From contig NZ_VTWU01000002.1 of the NCBI RefSeq assembly GCF_008727865.1, forward strand, positions 62,001 to 126,000: a stretch of DNA of 64,000 bases, written 5' to 3'. The translations under genes were made by a program, and so were the position numbers. Source of the stretch: Hymenobacter busanensis (GTDB lineage Bacteria; Bacteroidota; Bacteroidia; Cytophagales; Hymenobacteraceae). This document shows positions 17,145-25,747 of the stretch, piece after piece (within the stretch, counting starts at the first letter, position 1; each line of letters opens with the position of its first letter). A model generated the notes under the pieces. The model worked only from the letters and a program-made list of their open reading frames with translations, was not told where the DNA came from and did no database searches.

Positions 17145-17175
17145 CCAAGATAGCCACCGCCGGGCCGTATCTTGG
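17145..17175. promoter_or_regulatory. Symmetric divergent promoter pair between glgB and ggt
   Basis: TATCTTGG at 17168-17175 (+) is mirrored exactly by CCAAGATA at 17145-17152, which reads TATCTTGG on the minus strand. Each resembles a -7 box (TAnnTTTG with one mismatch) and points toward its own gene, starting at 17201 and 17082. The dyad could also be a regulator site. Confidence 0.45.
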
Positions 17176-17200
17176 CCCGAATGCCCGTTGTTTTTCTGTG

Positions 17201-19012
17201 ATGCTCCTCCGCCGTTCGTACTGCTTTCTGCTGACTGCCGCGCTGGCCTGCGCTTCGCCCGCGCACCGCCCGCTGCCCGGCGCCCCCGCTACCGCTGCCC
17301 CGCTGCCCCCTGCCGCGGCACCCGTTACGGCCGCGCAGGCTCTGGTGGTGAGTGCTCACCCCGAAGCCTCGCGCATTGGCCTGGAAATTTTGCGACGCGG
17401 CGGCAATGCCTACGACGCGGCCGTGGCCGTGCAGTTTGCCCTGGCCGTGTGCTTTCCGGTGGCCGGCAACATCGGCGGCGGGGGCTTTGTGGTATACCGC
17501 GCCGCCGACGGCACCGCCGGCGCGCTGGACTTCCGCGAAACCGCCCCCGCCAAAGCCTCGCAGGACATGTACCTCGACACGCAGGGCAACGTGGTACCCG
17601 ACCTGAGCACCCGTGGCCACCTGGCCGCGGGAGTGCCGGGCACGGTGGCCGGCATGGTGGCGCTGCACCAGAAACTGGGCAAGTTGCCGTGGCGCGAGCT
17701 GGTGCAGCCGGCCGTGGACCTGGCCGCCCAAGGCGTGGTGCTGACGCCCAAGGAGGCCGCCGGGCTTAACGCCACGCGCTTCATTACCACGCCCGTCGAA
17801 GCCGAACAACGCTATGTGAACTTCGCCACCACGCCGCACGGCATGGGCGCGGCCTCGGCACCGGACTTTAAGGAGCTGCCCAATGCCTACAAGCGGCCCG
17901 GCCGTGCCTGGCAGCCCGGCGACACCATTCGGCAGGCGTACCTGGCCGCTACGCTCGGCCGCATCCGCGACCAAGGCCGCGCCGGGTTCTACCAGGGCCC
18001 GACGGCGGCCTTGCTGCTGAGTGAAATGCAGCGCGGCCACGGCCTCATCAGCCAACCGGACCTGGACCAGTACCAGCCCAAGTGGCGGGAGCCGGTGCGC
18101 GGCCGCTACCGCCAGTACGAGGTCATCAGCATGCCGCCGCCCTCTTCCGGCGGCGTGGCGCTGCTGCAGCTGCTCCAGATGCTGGAACCCTACAACCTGC
18201 GCCAGTTGGGCTGGCACTCCGCCGATGCCGTGCACCTCATTACCGAAGCCGAGCGGCGCGTGTACGCCGACCGCGCCACCTACCTCGGCGACCCGGATTT
18301 TGGGCGCGTGCCGGTGGCGCAATTGCTTGGGACGAAGTACCTAAAAGGCCGTATGCAGGGCGTAACAACGCAAAATGCGGCTACGCCCTCGGCCCAGGTG
18401 GCGGCCGGCGCGGGGCTGCCCAGCTATGAGTCGGACCAGACGACGCACTACAGCATTGTGGACGCGGCCGGCAACGCGGTGAGCTGCACCACCACGCTCA
18501 ACGGGGCCTACGGCTCGAAAGTGGTAGTGGCCGGCGCGGGCTTTCTGCTCAACAACGAAATGGACGACTTCTCGGTGAAGCCCGGCGTGCCCAATGCTTA
18601 CGGCGTGACGGGCGGGGCGGCCAATGCCATCCGGCCCGGCAAGCGCATGCTCTCGTCGATGACGCCCACCATCGTGACCGAGCGCGGCCAGCTGCGGCTG
18701 GTGGTGGGCACGCCCGGCGGCAGCACCATCATTACCTCCGTGCTGCAGGCCCTGCTGAACGTGCTCGACTACGGCATGAACCCGCAGCAAGCCGTGGCCG
18801 CCCCACGCCTGCACCACCAGTGGTTGCCCGACCAGATTGACGTGGAGGCCGGCGCCCTCTCCCCTGCTGCCGAAGCCGACCTTGCGCGCCGGGGCTACCG
18901 GCTCAGCCCGCGCAACGCCTGGGGCCGCGTGGAAATGATTGAGCGGAAGCCCAACGGCCAGCTCGTGGGCGGCGCCGACCCGCGCGGCGACGACACGGCC
19001 CTGGGGTATTAG
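17201..19012 (+). CDS. ggt: Gamma-glutamyltransferase, exported
   Basis: The 603-residue enzyme hydrolyses glutathione and other gamma-glutamyl compounds or transfers the gamma-glutamyl group. It is made as a precursor that cleaves itself before the catalytic Thr. That Thr is the first of TTHYSIVD near residue 413. Further family motifs are SAHPEASRIGLEILRRGGNA near the start, LLNNEMDDFS, the oxyanion serines in RMLSSMTPTIV, and GTPGGSTIITSVLQ. The N-terminus has a signal peptide with a possible lipobox (AALAC), so it may be periplasmic or a lipoprotein. The start is ATG 17201, one codon after the GTG at 17198. Confidence 0.95.
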   Translation: MLLRRSYCFLLTAALACASPAHRPLPGAPATAAPLPPAAAPVTAAQALVVSAHPEASRIGLEILRRGGNAYDAAVAVQFALAVCFPVAGNIGGGGFVVYRAADGTAGALDFRETAPAKASQDMYLDTQGNVVPDLSTRGHLAAGVPGTVAGMVALHQKLGKLPWRELVQPAVDLAAQGVVLTPKEAAGLNATRFITTPVEAEQRYVNFATTPHGMGAASAPDFKELPNAYKRPGRAWQPGDTIRQAYLAATLGRIRDQGRAGFYQGPTAALLLSEMQRGHGLISQPDLDQYQPKWREPVRGRYRQYEVISMPPPSSGGVALLQLLQMLEPYNLRQLGWHSADAVHLITEAERRVYADRATYLGDPDFGRVPVAQLLGTKYLKGRMQGVTTQNAATPSAQVAAGAGLPSYESDQTTHYSIVDAAGNAVSCTTTLNGAYGSKVVVAGAGFLLNNEMDDFSVKPGVPNAYGVTGGAANAIRPGKRMLSSMTPTIVTERGQLRLVVGTPGGSTIITSVLQALLNVLDYGMNPQQAVAAPRLHHQWLPDQIDVEAGALSPAAEADLARRGYRLSPRNAWGRVEMIERKPNGQLVGGADPRGDDTALGY

Positions 19013-19054
19013 GATATTGGCCGGGGCCCACGCGAAGTGGGCTTGCCGCGACGA

Positions 19055-19140
19055 ACCTAACGGATTGTGGTGCCGGCTGGAAAACCGTTAGGTACCGCTC
19101 AACCTAACGGTTTTTTGGCCGGCGCTGAAATCCGTTAGGT
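19055..19140 (+). repeat. Long RNA-type hairpin made of two nested repeats after ggt
   Basis: Two tandem units of about 46 bp each begin ACCTAACGG and end CCGTTAGGTACCG. The outer pair (19055-19066 with 19129-19140) and inner pair (19081-19093 with 19102-19114) are exact complements. The middle (19068-19080 with 19115-19127) also pairs if G-U is allowed. The result is one stem of 39 positions with a single mismatch (19067-19128) and an 8-base loop. The six wobbles are G-U only on the plus strand. The inner hairpin followed by T residues 19111-19116 is also a plausible terminator for ggt. Confidence 0.8.
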
Positions 19141-19279
19141 ACCGTACTGCCTCCCTCTCTGGCGCTACCGCACAAAGCGAGTCCGAAGCGGCATTGGGCA
19201 GCCCGAATGAGCAAACCTGCAGGAGCCCCTGGCGCATCGGCGACGGGGGCGCGTGCGTACTCCAGCCATCAACTCCCTT

Positions 19280-19735
19280 ATGAAGCCGAAACTTCTGGAA
19301 TGGCTGCGCCGCTACTTGCCGGCTGAATTGCTGTCGTTGCTGGCTACGCTGGCGGGGGCCTACTTCGGCCTGGCGCTGAGCGGCAGCCGCGTAACGGCCG
19401 CGCTGGCCGCCACCTGGGCCGGCAACGTGGCCTACTTTGGCACCATCATCGGGGCCGATGTGTGGCGCACCCGGCGAGAGCTACGCGCGCGTGGCCGCCC
19501 GTACCGCTGGGCCACGTTTGGCCAGAACGTGCGGGCCTTGCTGGTAGAGTTCGGCGTGGCCGAGGTGGCCGACAGCTTCGTCATTCGCCCGGCTCTGCTG
19601 TACTACCTGCCGCTGTGGCTGGGCAGCCTGGCCGGCGGGGTGCTGCTGGCCAAGCTGCTGGCCGACGTGACGTTCTACGTGCCCGCCATCGTGAGCTACG
19701 AGTTGAGCAAGAAACGCCTGCGCCGGTTCGACTGA
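19280..19735 (+). CDS. Small integral membrane protein of unknown function
   Basis: The 151-residue protein is counted from ATG 19280; a GTG start at 19253 would add nine residues. It has about four hydrophobic segments: AELLSLLATLAGAYFGLAL near residues 14-34, AALAATWAGNVAYFGTIIGA near 38-58, then a charged loop (RRELRARGRPYRWATFG), LLYYLPLWLGSLAGGVLLAK near 107-127, and FYVPAIVSYE. The end is basic (KKRLRRFD), so the C-terminus is probably cytoplasmic. I do not recognise the family. It stands alone between the ggt hairpin and a convergent acetyltransferase gene. Confidence 0.65.
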   Translation: MKPKLLEWLRRYLPAELLSLLATLAGAYFGLALSGSRVTAALAATWAGNVAYFGTIIGADVWRTRRELRARGRPYRWATFGQNVRALLVEFGVAEVADSFVIRPALLYYLPLWLGSLAGGVLLAKLLADVTFYVPAIVSYELSKKRLRRFD

Positions 19736-19742
19736 CCGCGGC

Positions 19743-20270
19743 TTAGTTTGGCTGATACTCAAATAAACAGGCGTCTTCCTGGTCGCTGGGGTGCATTTGC
19801 CGGAAACCGGTGCGCTGCAGCACTTTTCGGGAGGCCAGGTTTTCGGGGTGGGCGTGCGCCACAATGCGCTTCACGGGCGCATGCCCCGCAATGCGCCCCA
19901 CCAAGGCCCGCACGATTTCGGTGGCGAAGCCCTGCCCGCGCCAGTGCTCCGATAATGAGTAGCCAATTTCAACCCGGCCGTCCTCGTCGGGTGGGCCAAA
20001 GTAGCCGCCGCAGCCCACGAGGGAGGGCGACACGTTGCCGTAGAGGGCGTACCAGCCATACCAGCCAGCCGCGGCCTCGCCCCTGGCCTGCAGTTGTTCG
20101 AAAAAGTGCTGACAAGCGCTGCGGTCGTACTCGCCGGGCGGCCAGTCGGCGGGGAGTTCGGCGCGGAGGTAGTCGCTCAGGCGAGTGGGTTCCTCCAATT
20201 CAGCCTGCAGCGAAGTAGGTGTGGCGGCAATGAGTTGCAGGCGGGGCGTGTGAATCAGTTGGGCAAGCAT
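19743..20270 (-). CDS. GNAT-family N-acetyltransferase (RimJ/RimL-like)
   Basis: The protein of 175 residues starts at ATG 20270 (MLAQLIHTPRLQLIAATPTS). The upstream frame to 20378 has no matching family sequence. The RimJ/RimL layout is clear: a TPRLQLI start, then LVGCGGYFG and RVEIGYSLSEHWRGQGFATE, with the acetyl-CoA pyrophosphate loop (RGQGFA), and NLASRKVLQRTGFR near residue 150. These enzymes acetylate amino groups of proteins or small molecules. The substrate is unknown. It ends seven bp after the convergent membrane-protein gene, with no terminator between. Confidence 0.88.
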   Translation of the reverse strand: MLAQLIHTPRLQLIAATPTSLQAELEEPTRLSDYLRAELPADWPPGEYDRSACQHFFEQLQARGEAAAGWYGWYALYGNVSPSLVGCGGYFGPPDEDGRVEIGYSLSEHWRGQGFATEIVRALVGRIAGHAPVKRIVAHAHPENLASRKVLQRTGFRQMHPSDQEDACLFEYQPN

Positions 20271-20396
20271 GGGAGTGAGAAAGTGCGGCTCTGGGCATAC
20301 GTGCCCCGCCCCCCAAACGCTGGATGTTTCTTTCTCTGGCCCAAACCTTTTTCTGCTGGCCCCGGCCGGAACCCACAACCCAAGCGGTGGGAGTAC

Positions 20397-21980
20397 CTAC
20401 GGCTGCCGGCCGGCCCCGTACAGCACTTGCCCGTTGCGCGCCCCGGTGTGCTTGCCTTCGCGCACCGTCAGGCGTCCGTTCACGAGTACGTATTGCATGC
20501 CGGTGCTGTACTGGTGGGGCTGGTCGTAGGTCGATAGGTCGCGCACGGTGGCGGGGTCGAACACCACGATGTCGGCGGCCAGACCGGGACGCAGCAGGCC
20601 GCGGTCGGTGAAGCCGAAGGTTTGGGCCGGCAGCGACGTCATGCGGCGCACAGCTTCTTCGAGGCTGAGCACCTGCAGCTCGCGCACGTAGCGGCCCAGC
20701 ACACGGGCATTGGAGCCGTAGCCGCGCGGGTGCGGCACGCCCTGTTGCCACACCCGGATGCTGGCATCGGAAGCCACCATGTTCTGCGGGTAACGCATGA
20801 TGGACTGCACGTCGGCTTCGCTCATGCCGTGAAACACCATGCCCGCGTCGTATTGCAGGGCCAAGTCGAGGATGGTGGCGGCTTCGGCGCGGGCACTGTG
20901 GCGCCGCCCCAACCGCCGGTTGATCTGCTCGATGCTCAGGCCGTTGTAGGCGGGCTCGGGCGGAAAGCTGGCCACCACGGCGTAGCTGAAGTGCCGAAGC
21001 TGGCGCATTCGCAGGCGCCGCACGAGGCTGGCCTCTACAGCGGCGCGCACGGCCGGGCGGCGCAGCCGGGCCCGCAGCGAGTCGCGGCCGTCGGCCTGCA
21101 CGTCGTCGGGCAGCAGGGTGGTGAGGGAGGTGGAGCTGGCCGTGTAGGGATACTGGTCGATGGTGACTTCCTGGCCGGCGCGGCGGGCGTCGGCAATCAG
21201 GCCCAGGATTTCGGGCGTGCGGCCCCAGTTTTGCTGCCCGCCGAGCTTGAGGTGGGAAATTTCGAGGGGAAGGCCGGCTTCGCGGCTCACCTGCAGGGCT
21301 TCCCCAATGGCCTGGGTTACGCTGTCGCCTTCGTTGCGCATGTGGGTGGCGTAGAGGCCGTGGTAGCGGGCGGCCACGCGGGCGAGGCGCACCAGCTCGG
21401 GTGTACGGGCGTAGGTGCCGGGCACGTAAATCAGCCCCGACGAGAGGCCCACGGCACCGGCCTGCATGGCCTGCGCTACCAAGGCTTCCATGCGCTGCAG
21501 CTCGGCTTCGGTGGGCGGGCGGTTGGCGCGGCCCAGCACGGCCTTGCGCACGTCGCCGTGGCCGATAAGCGAGGCCACGTTCACCGCCAGGTGCAAGCTG
21601 TCGAGGGTGCGGAAATAGCGGCGCAAATCGAGGCGCGAGGAACCGCAGTTGCCCGTTACCACGGTTGTCACACCGTCGTAGATGAAGTTGTCGGCGGTGG
21701 GCTGGCGCACTTCGTCGTCTTCGATGTGGGTGTGTACGTCGATGAAGCCGGGCGCCACCATCAGGCCGCGGGCGTCGAGCACGGTGTCGGCGGGGTAATC
21801 GGCGGGCAGGCGCCCCACGGCCACAATGCGGCCCGCGGCCACGGCCACGTCGCCCAGAAACCAGGCGTTGCCGGTGCCGTCGAGCACGCGGCCGTTGCGG
21901 ATGAGAATGGCCGCCCGCGTGGGCTGCGCCGCCGCAACGTGAGCCGCTGCCCAAAGCAGAATAAACAGGAAGTACCGCAT
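20397..21980 (-). CDS. Exported N-acyl-D-amino-acid deacylase (D-aminoacylase family)
   Basis: The 527-residue protein starts at ATG 21980, at the head of a signal peptide (MRYFLFILLWAAAHVAAAQP). It is an amidohydrolase that releases D-amino acids from N-acyl forms. It shows the family metal-site motifs: FIDVHTHIEDD, then GNCGSS with the D-aminoacylase cysteine ligand, HMRNEGD, ISHLKLGG, and the late VASDAS and HPRGYGSNARVLGRYVRE. A signal peptide is unusual among cytosolic bacterial D-aminoacylases but common in Bacteroidota. It is divergent from the aldo/keto reductase gene, with 190 bp between them. Whether the true substrate is a D-amino-acid derivative or a related cyclic amide is not settled. 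Confidence 0.88.
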   Translation of the reverse strand: MRYFLFILLWAAAHVAAAQPTRAAILIRNGRVLDGTGNAWFLGDVAVAAGRIVAVGRLPADYPADTVLDARGLMVAPGFIDVHTHIEDDEVRQPTADNFIYDGVTTVVTGNCGSSRLDLRRYFRTLDSLHLAVNVASLIGHGDVRKAVLGRANRPPTEAELQRMEALVAQAMQAGAVGLSSGLIYVPGTYARTPELVRLARVAARYHGLYATHMRNEGDSVTQAIGEALQVSREAGLPLEISHLKLGGQQNWGRTPEILGLIADARRAGQEVTIDQYPYTASSTSLTTLLPDDVQADGRDSLRARLRRPAVRAAVEASLVRRLRMRQLRHFSYAVVASFPPEPAYNGLSIEQINRRLGRRHSARAEAATILDLALQYDAGMVFHGMSEADVQSIMRYPQNMVASDASIRVWQQGVPHPRGYGSNARVLGRYVRELQVLSLEEAVRRMTSLPAQTFGFTDRGLLRPGLAADIVVFDPATVRDLSTYDQPHQYSTGMQYVLVNGRLTVREGKHTGARNGQVLYGAGRQP

Positions 21981-22170
21981 GCCAGAAAGTCGCGCCGAAC
22001 CTCTCGGCAGGCGTTGGAAGATACGCGCCCGCCTTTGAACTGCGGCCATCTTTCCTGAGCAACGACGCGCAACTGCTGCCGTATCAGCCTACTCGCGACC
22101 AGCCCAAACCCCGGCGCGCTTCGGCGGTTGACAAGGCTTACCACGCACCCAATCCTCCTCACTTTTCGCC

Positions 22171-23136
22171 ATGCAACACCGCGAACTAGGCCGCTCCGGC
22201 CTGCACATCACTCCGCTCGTGCTGGGCACCAACGTCTTCGGCTGGACCATCGACGAAGCCACTTCCTTTCAGGTACTCGACGCTTTTGTGGCGGGCGGCG
22301 GCAACGCCATCGACACGGCCGACGGTTACTCTGTGTGGGTGCCGGGCCACACCGGCGGCGAGTCGGAAACCATCATCGGCAAGTGGCTGCGGCAGCGCGG
22401 CCGCCGCAACGACGTCATCATTGCCACCAAAGTCGGCTGGGAAATTACGCCCGAGCAGAAAGGCTTGTCCAAAGACTACATTCTGCGCACCGTGGAAGGC
22501 TCCCTGAAGCGCCTGCAAACCGACTACATCGACCTCTACCAGTCGCACAAAGACGACCCGACGGTATCGGTGCAGGAGCCGCTCGAAGCCTACGCACAAC
22601 TCATCCGGGAAGGCAAGGTGCGTGCCATCGGGGCCTCGAACTTCTCGGCCCAGCGCCTCACCGAGGCCCTGCAAGCCAGCGAGCAGCACGGCCTGCCGCG
22701 CTACGAAAGCCTGCAGCCACTCTACAATCTGTATGACCGGGCCGAGTTTGAAAACGAGCTGCTGCCCGTAGTGCAGCAATACGGCCTGGGCGTCATTCCC
22801 TACTACGGCTTGGCGGCAGGCTTTCTTACCGGCAAGTACCGCACCCAGGCCGACCTGCAGAAAAGCCCCCGGGGCGGCGGCGTGGGCCAGAAATACCTGA
22901 ACGAGCGCGGCCTTGGCATTCTGCACGCCGTGGATGCCGTGGCCGAGCGCCACGGCGCCACGCCCGCCCAGGTGGCCCTGGCCTGGCTTATGGCCCAGCC
23001 CGGCCTCACTGCGCCCATTGCCTCGGCCACCAGCACCCAGCAAGTGCAGGAACTGCTGCCCGCTCTCGACCTGCACCTGAGCCCCGACGACCTCGCACAG
23101 CTCGCTCAGGCCAGCGCCGTAGCTGTTCCGCACTAG
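22171..23136 (+). CDS. Aldo/keto reductase
   Basis: The 321-residue NADPH-dependent (beta/alpha)8 reductase has the standard catalytic residues. The Asp/Tyr pair lies in AIDTADGYSVW near residues 46-52, the Lys in IIATKVGWE near residue 89, and the His in LYQSHKDDPT near residue 127. The cofactor region includes AIGASNFSAQRL and VALAWLMAQPG. No signal peptide is present. This fits the general AKR family acting on sugars or aldehydes; the real substrate is unknown. A strong terminator follows. Confidence 0.94.
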   Translation: MQHRELGRSGLHITPLVLGTNVFGWTIDEATSFQVLDAFVAGGGNAIDTADGYSVWVPGHTGGESETIIGKWLRQRGRRNDVIIATKVGWEITPEQKGLSKDYILRTVEGSLKRLQTDYIDLYQSHKDDPTVSVQEPLEAYAQLIREGKVRAIGASNFSAQRLTEALQASEQHGLPRYESLQPLYNLYDRAEFENELLPVVQQYGLGVIPYYGLAAGFLTGKYRTQADLQKSPRGGGVGQKYLNERGLGILHAVDAVAERHGATPAQVALAWLMAQPGLTAPIASATSTQQVQELLPALDLHLSPDDLAQLAQASAVAVPH

Positions 23137-23172
23137 CAGAAGGTAACTCACTGCCCCGGTCGCAGTACATCA

Positions 23173-23219
23173 AAAAGCGCCCCCGCTGCTGGCCTTGGAG
23201 CCGCAGCGGGGGCGCTTTT
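23173..23219. terminator. Bidirectional terminator between the aldo/keto reductase and pectate lyase genes
   Basis: Perfect 17-bp arms (23173-23189, 23203-23219) begin with AAAA and end with TTTT. The genes are convergent (23136 + and 23245 -). Confidence 0.93.
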
Positions 23220-23244
23220 CATATGAGCTAATGACGCCTCGCGC

Positions 23245-24999
23245 TTACTCTTTCACGATTTTGAACGTGAGGCGCTGGGCGGCATCGGCGTAGAGCAGCA
23301 AGTAGTTGCCGTTGGCCAACTCACCCAAGTTCAACTGGGTTTGCTGCGTGCCGGGGGCAGCGGCCACCGTAGCCACATTGCGGCCCTCGAAGGTAAAGAT
23401 GGTAATGGTGGCGTGGCGGTCGGCTTTGGGGTGGGCTACCGTGAACTGCTCGTGGCCGGGGTTGGGGTACACCTGCAGGGCGGTGAGGTCGGTTTTGGCC
23501 TGCGGGGCGGCCGCCGTTACCACGGCTACCAGGCCGTTGAGGTAGTTTTCGAGGTTGGTGTAGCCGTTGGCTGCGCGCAGGCCGCGGTCGGCGGCGCTGT
23601 TGGGGTTCAAGCCGTTGGCCGTTTCCCAGGCGTCGGGCATGCCGTCGTGGTCGGTGTCGGTGGGCGCCGGGGCCGACTGCAGCACCGGCCAGGCACCCGT
23701 GGTTTGGGCGTAGGGTGTGCCGTGCGGGAATCCGCCCTGCACGTCAATAATGCCGCCGGTGCGGTTGAGCACGTCGCCCACGATGCGCTGGTCGACGGCG
23801 TCGCGGCTGGGCAGCACGCAGCCGGCTTTTTGCAGCACGGCCACGTAGGCATCCTGCGCGCTTTGCACCGGCAGCGGCACGGTGGCAAACGGCACCAGCA
23901 CTTTCGACAGCGCGGTATCGGCGCGGGTGCCGCCGCTCATGATAACGCCCTTCCAGTTGGCGGCCGTTACCACGGGGTAGCTGTCCACGTAGTTGCCGGT
24001 GAGGTAGAACTTGCCGAAGGGCAGCACCGGCGACGAGGTTTGCTTGTAGGGCGTGAGTACTTCGGAGCGCACCGCCACGCCGCTGGAGGAGCTGTTGGGG
24101 GTGCTGGGGCCGTACTTGTAGTAGTTGCCCACAATGTTGTAGTTGCCGCCTTCGCCGCCGTTCACGTTGTAGGAGGCCCAGTTGTAGAGCACGTTATTGC
24201 GGAAATCCACGTTTTCCTGCCCGGCCGTGTACGGCGCCAGGTTGCGGCTGCCGTCGAAGCGGGGCATGCGGCCGCGCACGTGGGCCAGCAGGTTGTGGTG
24301 CATGGAGGCGTTGCGCCCGCCCCAGATTCCGCCGTAGCCGTGGTGCTCAAAATCGGTGTCGCCGGTTTCGAAGTGGTACGAGTAGTCGAGCGGCTCGCTG
24401 ATGATGTTCCACTGCAGGGTGGTGCTGTCGCCGCGGTACACCGTAAACGCCTCATCCGACGACCAACTCACGGAGCAGTGGTCGACCATGATTTTGCGCC
24501 GGCTCAGAGCTCCGAACGCGTCGCCGTCGCCCGAGCCGTTCACCATGCCCAGGTTCTGGTTTTTGTCGCCCATGCGGAAGCGCATGAACCGCACAATCAC
24601 GTTGTCGGCCCCGATGCTGACGGGGTGGTCGGCGAGGCAGATACCGTCGCCGGGGGCCGTTTGGCCCGCAATGGTGGTGTTGGCCTTGTTGAAGCTCAGC
24701 GGCGAGTTCAGGTGAATGGTGCCCGACACGCGAAACACGATGGTGCGGTGCGTGGCCGCCTGGCTCAGGGCGTAGCGCAAGGAGCCGGGCTGGTTGTCGT
24801 CGTTGAGGTTAGTTACCTCAAACACGGTGGTGGGCACCGTGGCCGTGCCCCGGCCGCCCGAGGTGTACTTGCCCGCCCCTTCGGCACCGGGAAACGAAAT
24901 CAGTTGGGCCTGCGCCGGCGCCGCCATTCCCAGCAGGAGCAGCACACCGGTTGCGGAGCAGGCCTGGGGCAATCGGCCAAAAGAGTAGAAAGTGGGCAT
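23245..24999 (-). CDS. Secreted pectate lyase-like protein with T9SS sorting domain
   Basis: The 584-residue protein has a signal peptide (up to AAPAQAQ near residue 31). A right-handed beta-helix of polysaccharide lyase family 1 type follows: FPGAEGAGKYTSGGRG at the mature start, then GSLRYAL, IAGQTAPGDGICL, IVRFMRFRMGDKN, and IMVDHCSVSWSSDEAF with the Ca-binding DHCS turn. A calcium-type loop (DTDHDGMPDAWETANGLNPN) and the C-terminal sorting domain end it (LQVYPNPGHEQFTVAHPKAD, residues about 508-584). It is exported by T9SS and probably cleaves pectic polysaccharide. It is convergent with the aldo/keto reductase gene. Confidence 0.92.
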   Translation of the reverse strand: MPTFYSFGRLPQACSATGVLLLLGMAAPAQAQLISFPGAEGAGKYTSGGRGTATVPTTVFEVTNLNDDNQPGSLRYALSQAATHRTIVFRVSGTIHLNSPLSFNKANTTIAGQTAPGDGICLADHPVSIGADNVIVRFMRFRMGDKNQNLGMVNGSGDGDAFGALSRRKIMVDHCSVSWSSDEAFTVYRGDSTTLQWNIISEPLDYSYHFETGDTDFEHHGYGGIWGGRNASMHHNLLAHVRGRMPRFDGSRNLAPYTAGQENVDFRNNVLYNWASYNVNGGEGGNYNIVGNYYKYGPSTPNSSSSGVAVRSEVLTPYKQTSSPVLPFGKFYLTGNYVDSYPVVTAANWKGVIMSGGTRADTALSKVLVPFATVPLPVQSAQDAYVAVLQKAGCVLPSRDAVDQRIVGDVLNRTGGIIDVQGGFPHGTPYAQTTGAWPVLQSAPAPTDTDHDGMPDAWETANGLNPNSAADRGLRAANGYTNLENYLNGLVAVVTAAAPQAKTDLTALQVYPNPGHEQFTVAHPKADRHATITIFTFEGRNVATVAAAPGTQQTQLNLGELANGNYLLLYADAAQRLTFKIVKE

Positions 25000-25205
25000 A
25001 TCGAAAGAGCTTCAGCGAACAAACGGGGCGGGCTTCACCCGTTTCCGCAACGCCAACGCGCCGCCGAAACACTCAACCCCACTATAATACTAGGTCTGCC
25101 GGGAGGCAAAGCGGGCGGTCCTTCGCGGTTTTATTTGCGCAATCGATACCGGGAACGATGTCAGACAACCTTCTTTGCACCTCCCAGAAAAACGCATGGG
25201 CACCA

Positions 25206-25244
25206 AAAGCCACGGGCCGGATACGCAGTGCATCCGGCCCGTGG
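25206..25244 (-). terminator. Terminator downstream of the 25266 gene
   Basis: On the minus strand a 13-bp stem (25244-25232 with 25222-25210) is followed by C and TTTT (25209-25206). It lies 21 bp after the stop of the small secreted protein gene. Confidence 0.75.
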
Positions 25245-25265
25245 GGAGGCGGCAAGAAAGGGCGG

Positions 25266-25652
25266 CTAGCGGCTGGCCAGCACCCGCGACACAGCGGCCG
25301 TCATGGGCGCCGTACGCTCGATCTGTAGAAAGTGGGTGTACTGCGCCGGGGTCAGGATGCGCTGCATGGCGGCATCGTACTGCTGGTGGGCTTGCAGGGC
25401 CGCGTCGGGCGTGCTGGCGTTTTCAGAAGCCACGGCCAGCTGCTGGAGCTCGGTGCGGGTGCATTCGCGCACGGCCCAGGTCTGCGTTTGCGACAGGTGC
25501 AGCGCGTCGGTCAGGTACAGCGTCACGGTGAGGGCGCCCTGGGTAGCCGATTCGCTAATGGCCTTGTTGATGGGATTGTCGGCGGCAGCGAAACCAACCG
25601 TACGCATGCCCAGCAGGGCAACCAGCAGCGCGGAGCGAAGAACGATTTTCAT
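25266..25652 (-). CDS. Small secreted protein of unknown function
   Basis: The 128-residue protein starts MKIVLRSALLVALLGMRTVG, a signal peptide ending at AAA. The longer frame up to 26396 is discarded because the start at 25652 restores a proper signal peptide. The mature part is alpha-helical and polar: ALTVTLYLTDALHLSQTQ, CTRTELQQLAVASENAST and QQYDAAMQRILTPAQYTHFL. This layout resembles the periplasmic helical proteins around the Spy/CpxP group (LTPAQ motif near residue 100), but I cannot assign a family. It has one Cys. It lies 95 bp downstream of the 25748-26215 gene on the same strand. Confidence 0.65.
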   Translation of the reverse strand: MKIVLRSALLVALLGMRTVGFAAADNPINKAISESATQGALTVTLYLTDALHLSQTQTWAVRECTRTELQQLAVASENASTPDAALQAHQQYDAAMQRILTPAQYTHFLQIERTAPMTAAVSRVLASR

Positions 25653-25747
25653 GGGTAGTGGCAAAAAAGGTGTGGTAGGAAAAAAGGGCGGGCAAGCAGG
25701 TTGAGCAGTGGGCGGCACCGGCTGTGCAGCCGGCGCCGCTGCAGGCA

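Noticed and set aside
14962-18322. Very long open frames opposite glgB and ggt (935 and 1015 codons)
   Set aside because: Both overlap well-supported genes with catalytic motifs. Their residues are dominated by Arg, Ala, Gly and Pro as expected for shadow frames in GC-rich DNA. No start, promoter or domain supports them.
20200-22062. 620-codon minus frame overlapping the D-aminoacylase gene
   Set aside because: It shares the strand but is out of frame with the conserved amidohydrolase, and its composition is Arg/Pro/Ala-rich. It is a shadow.
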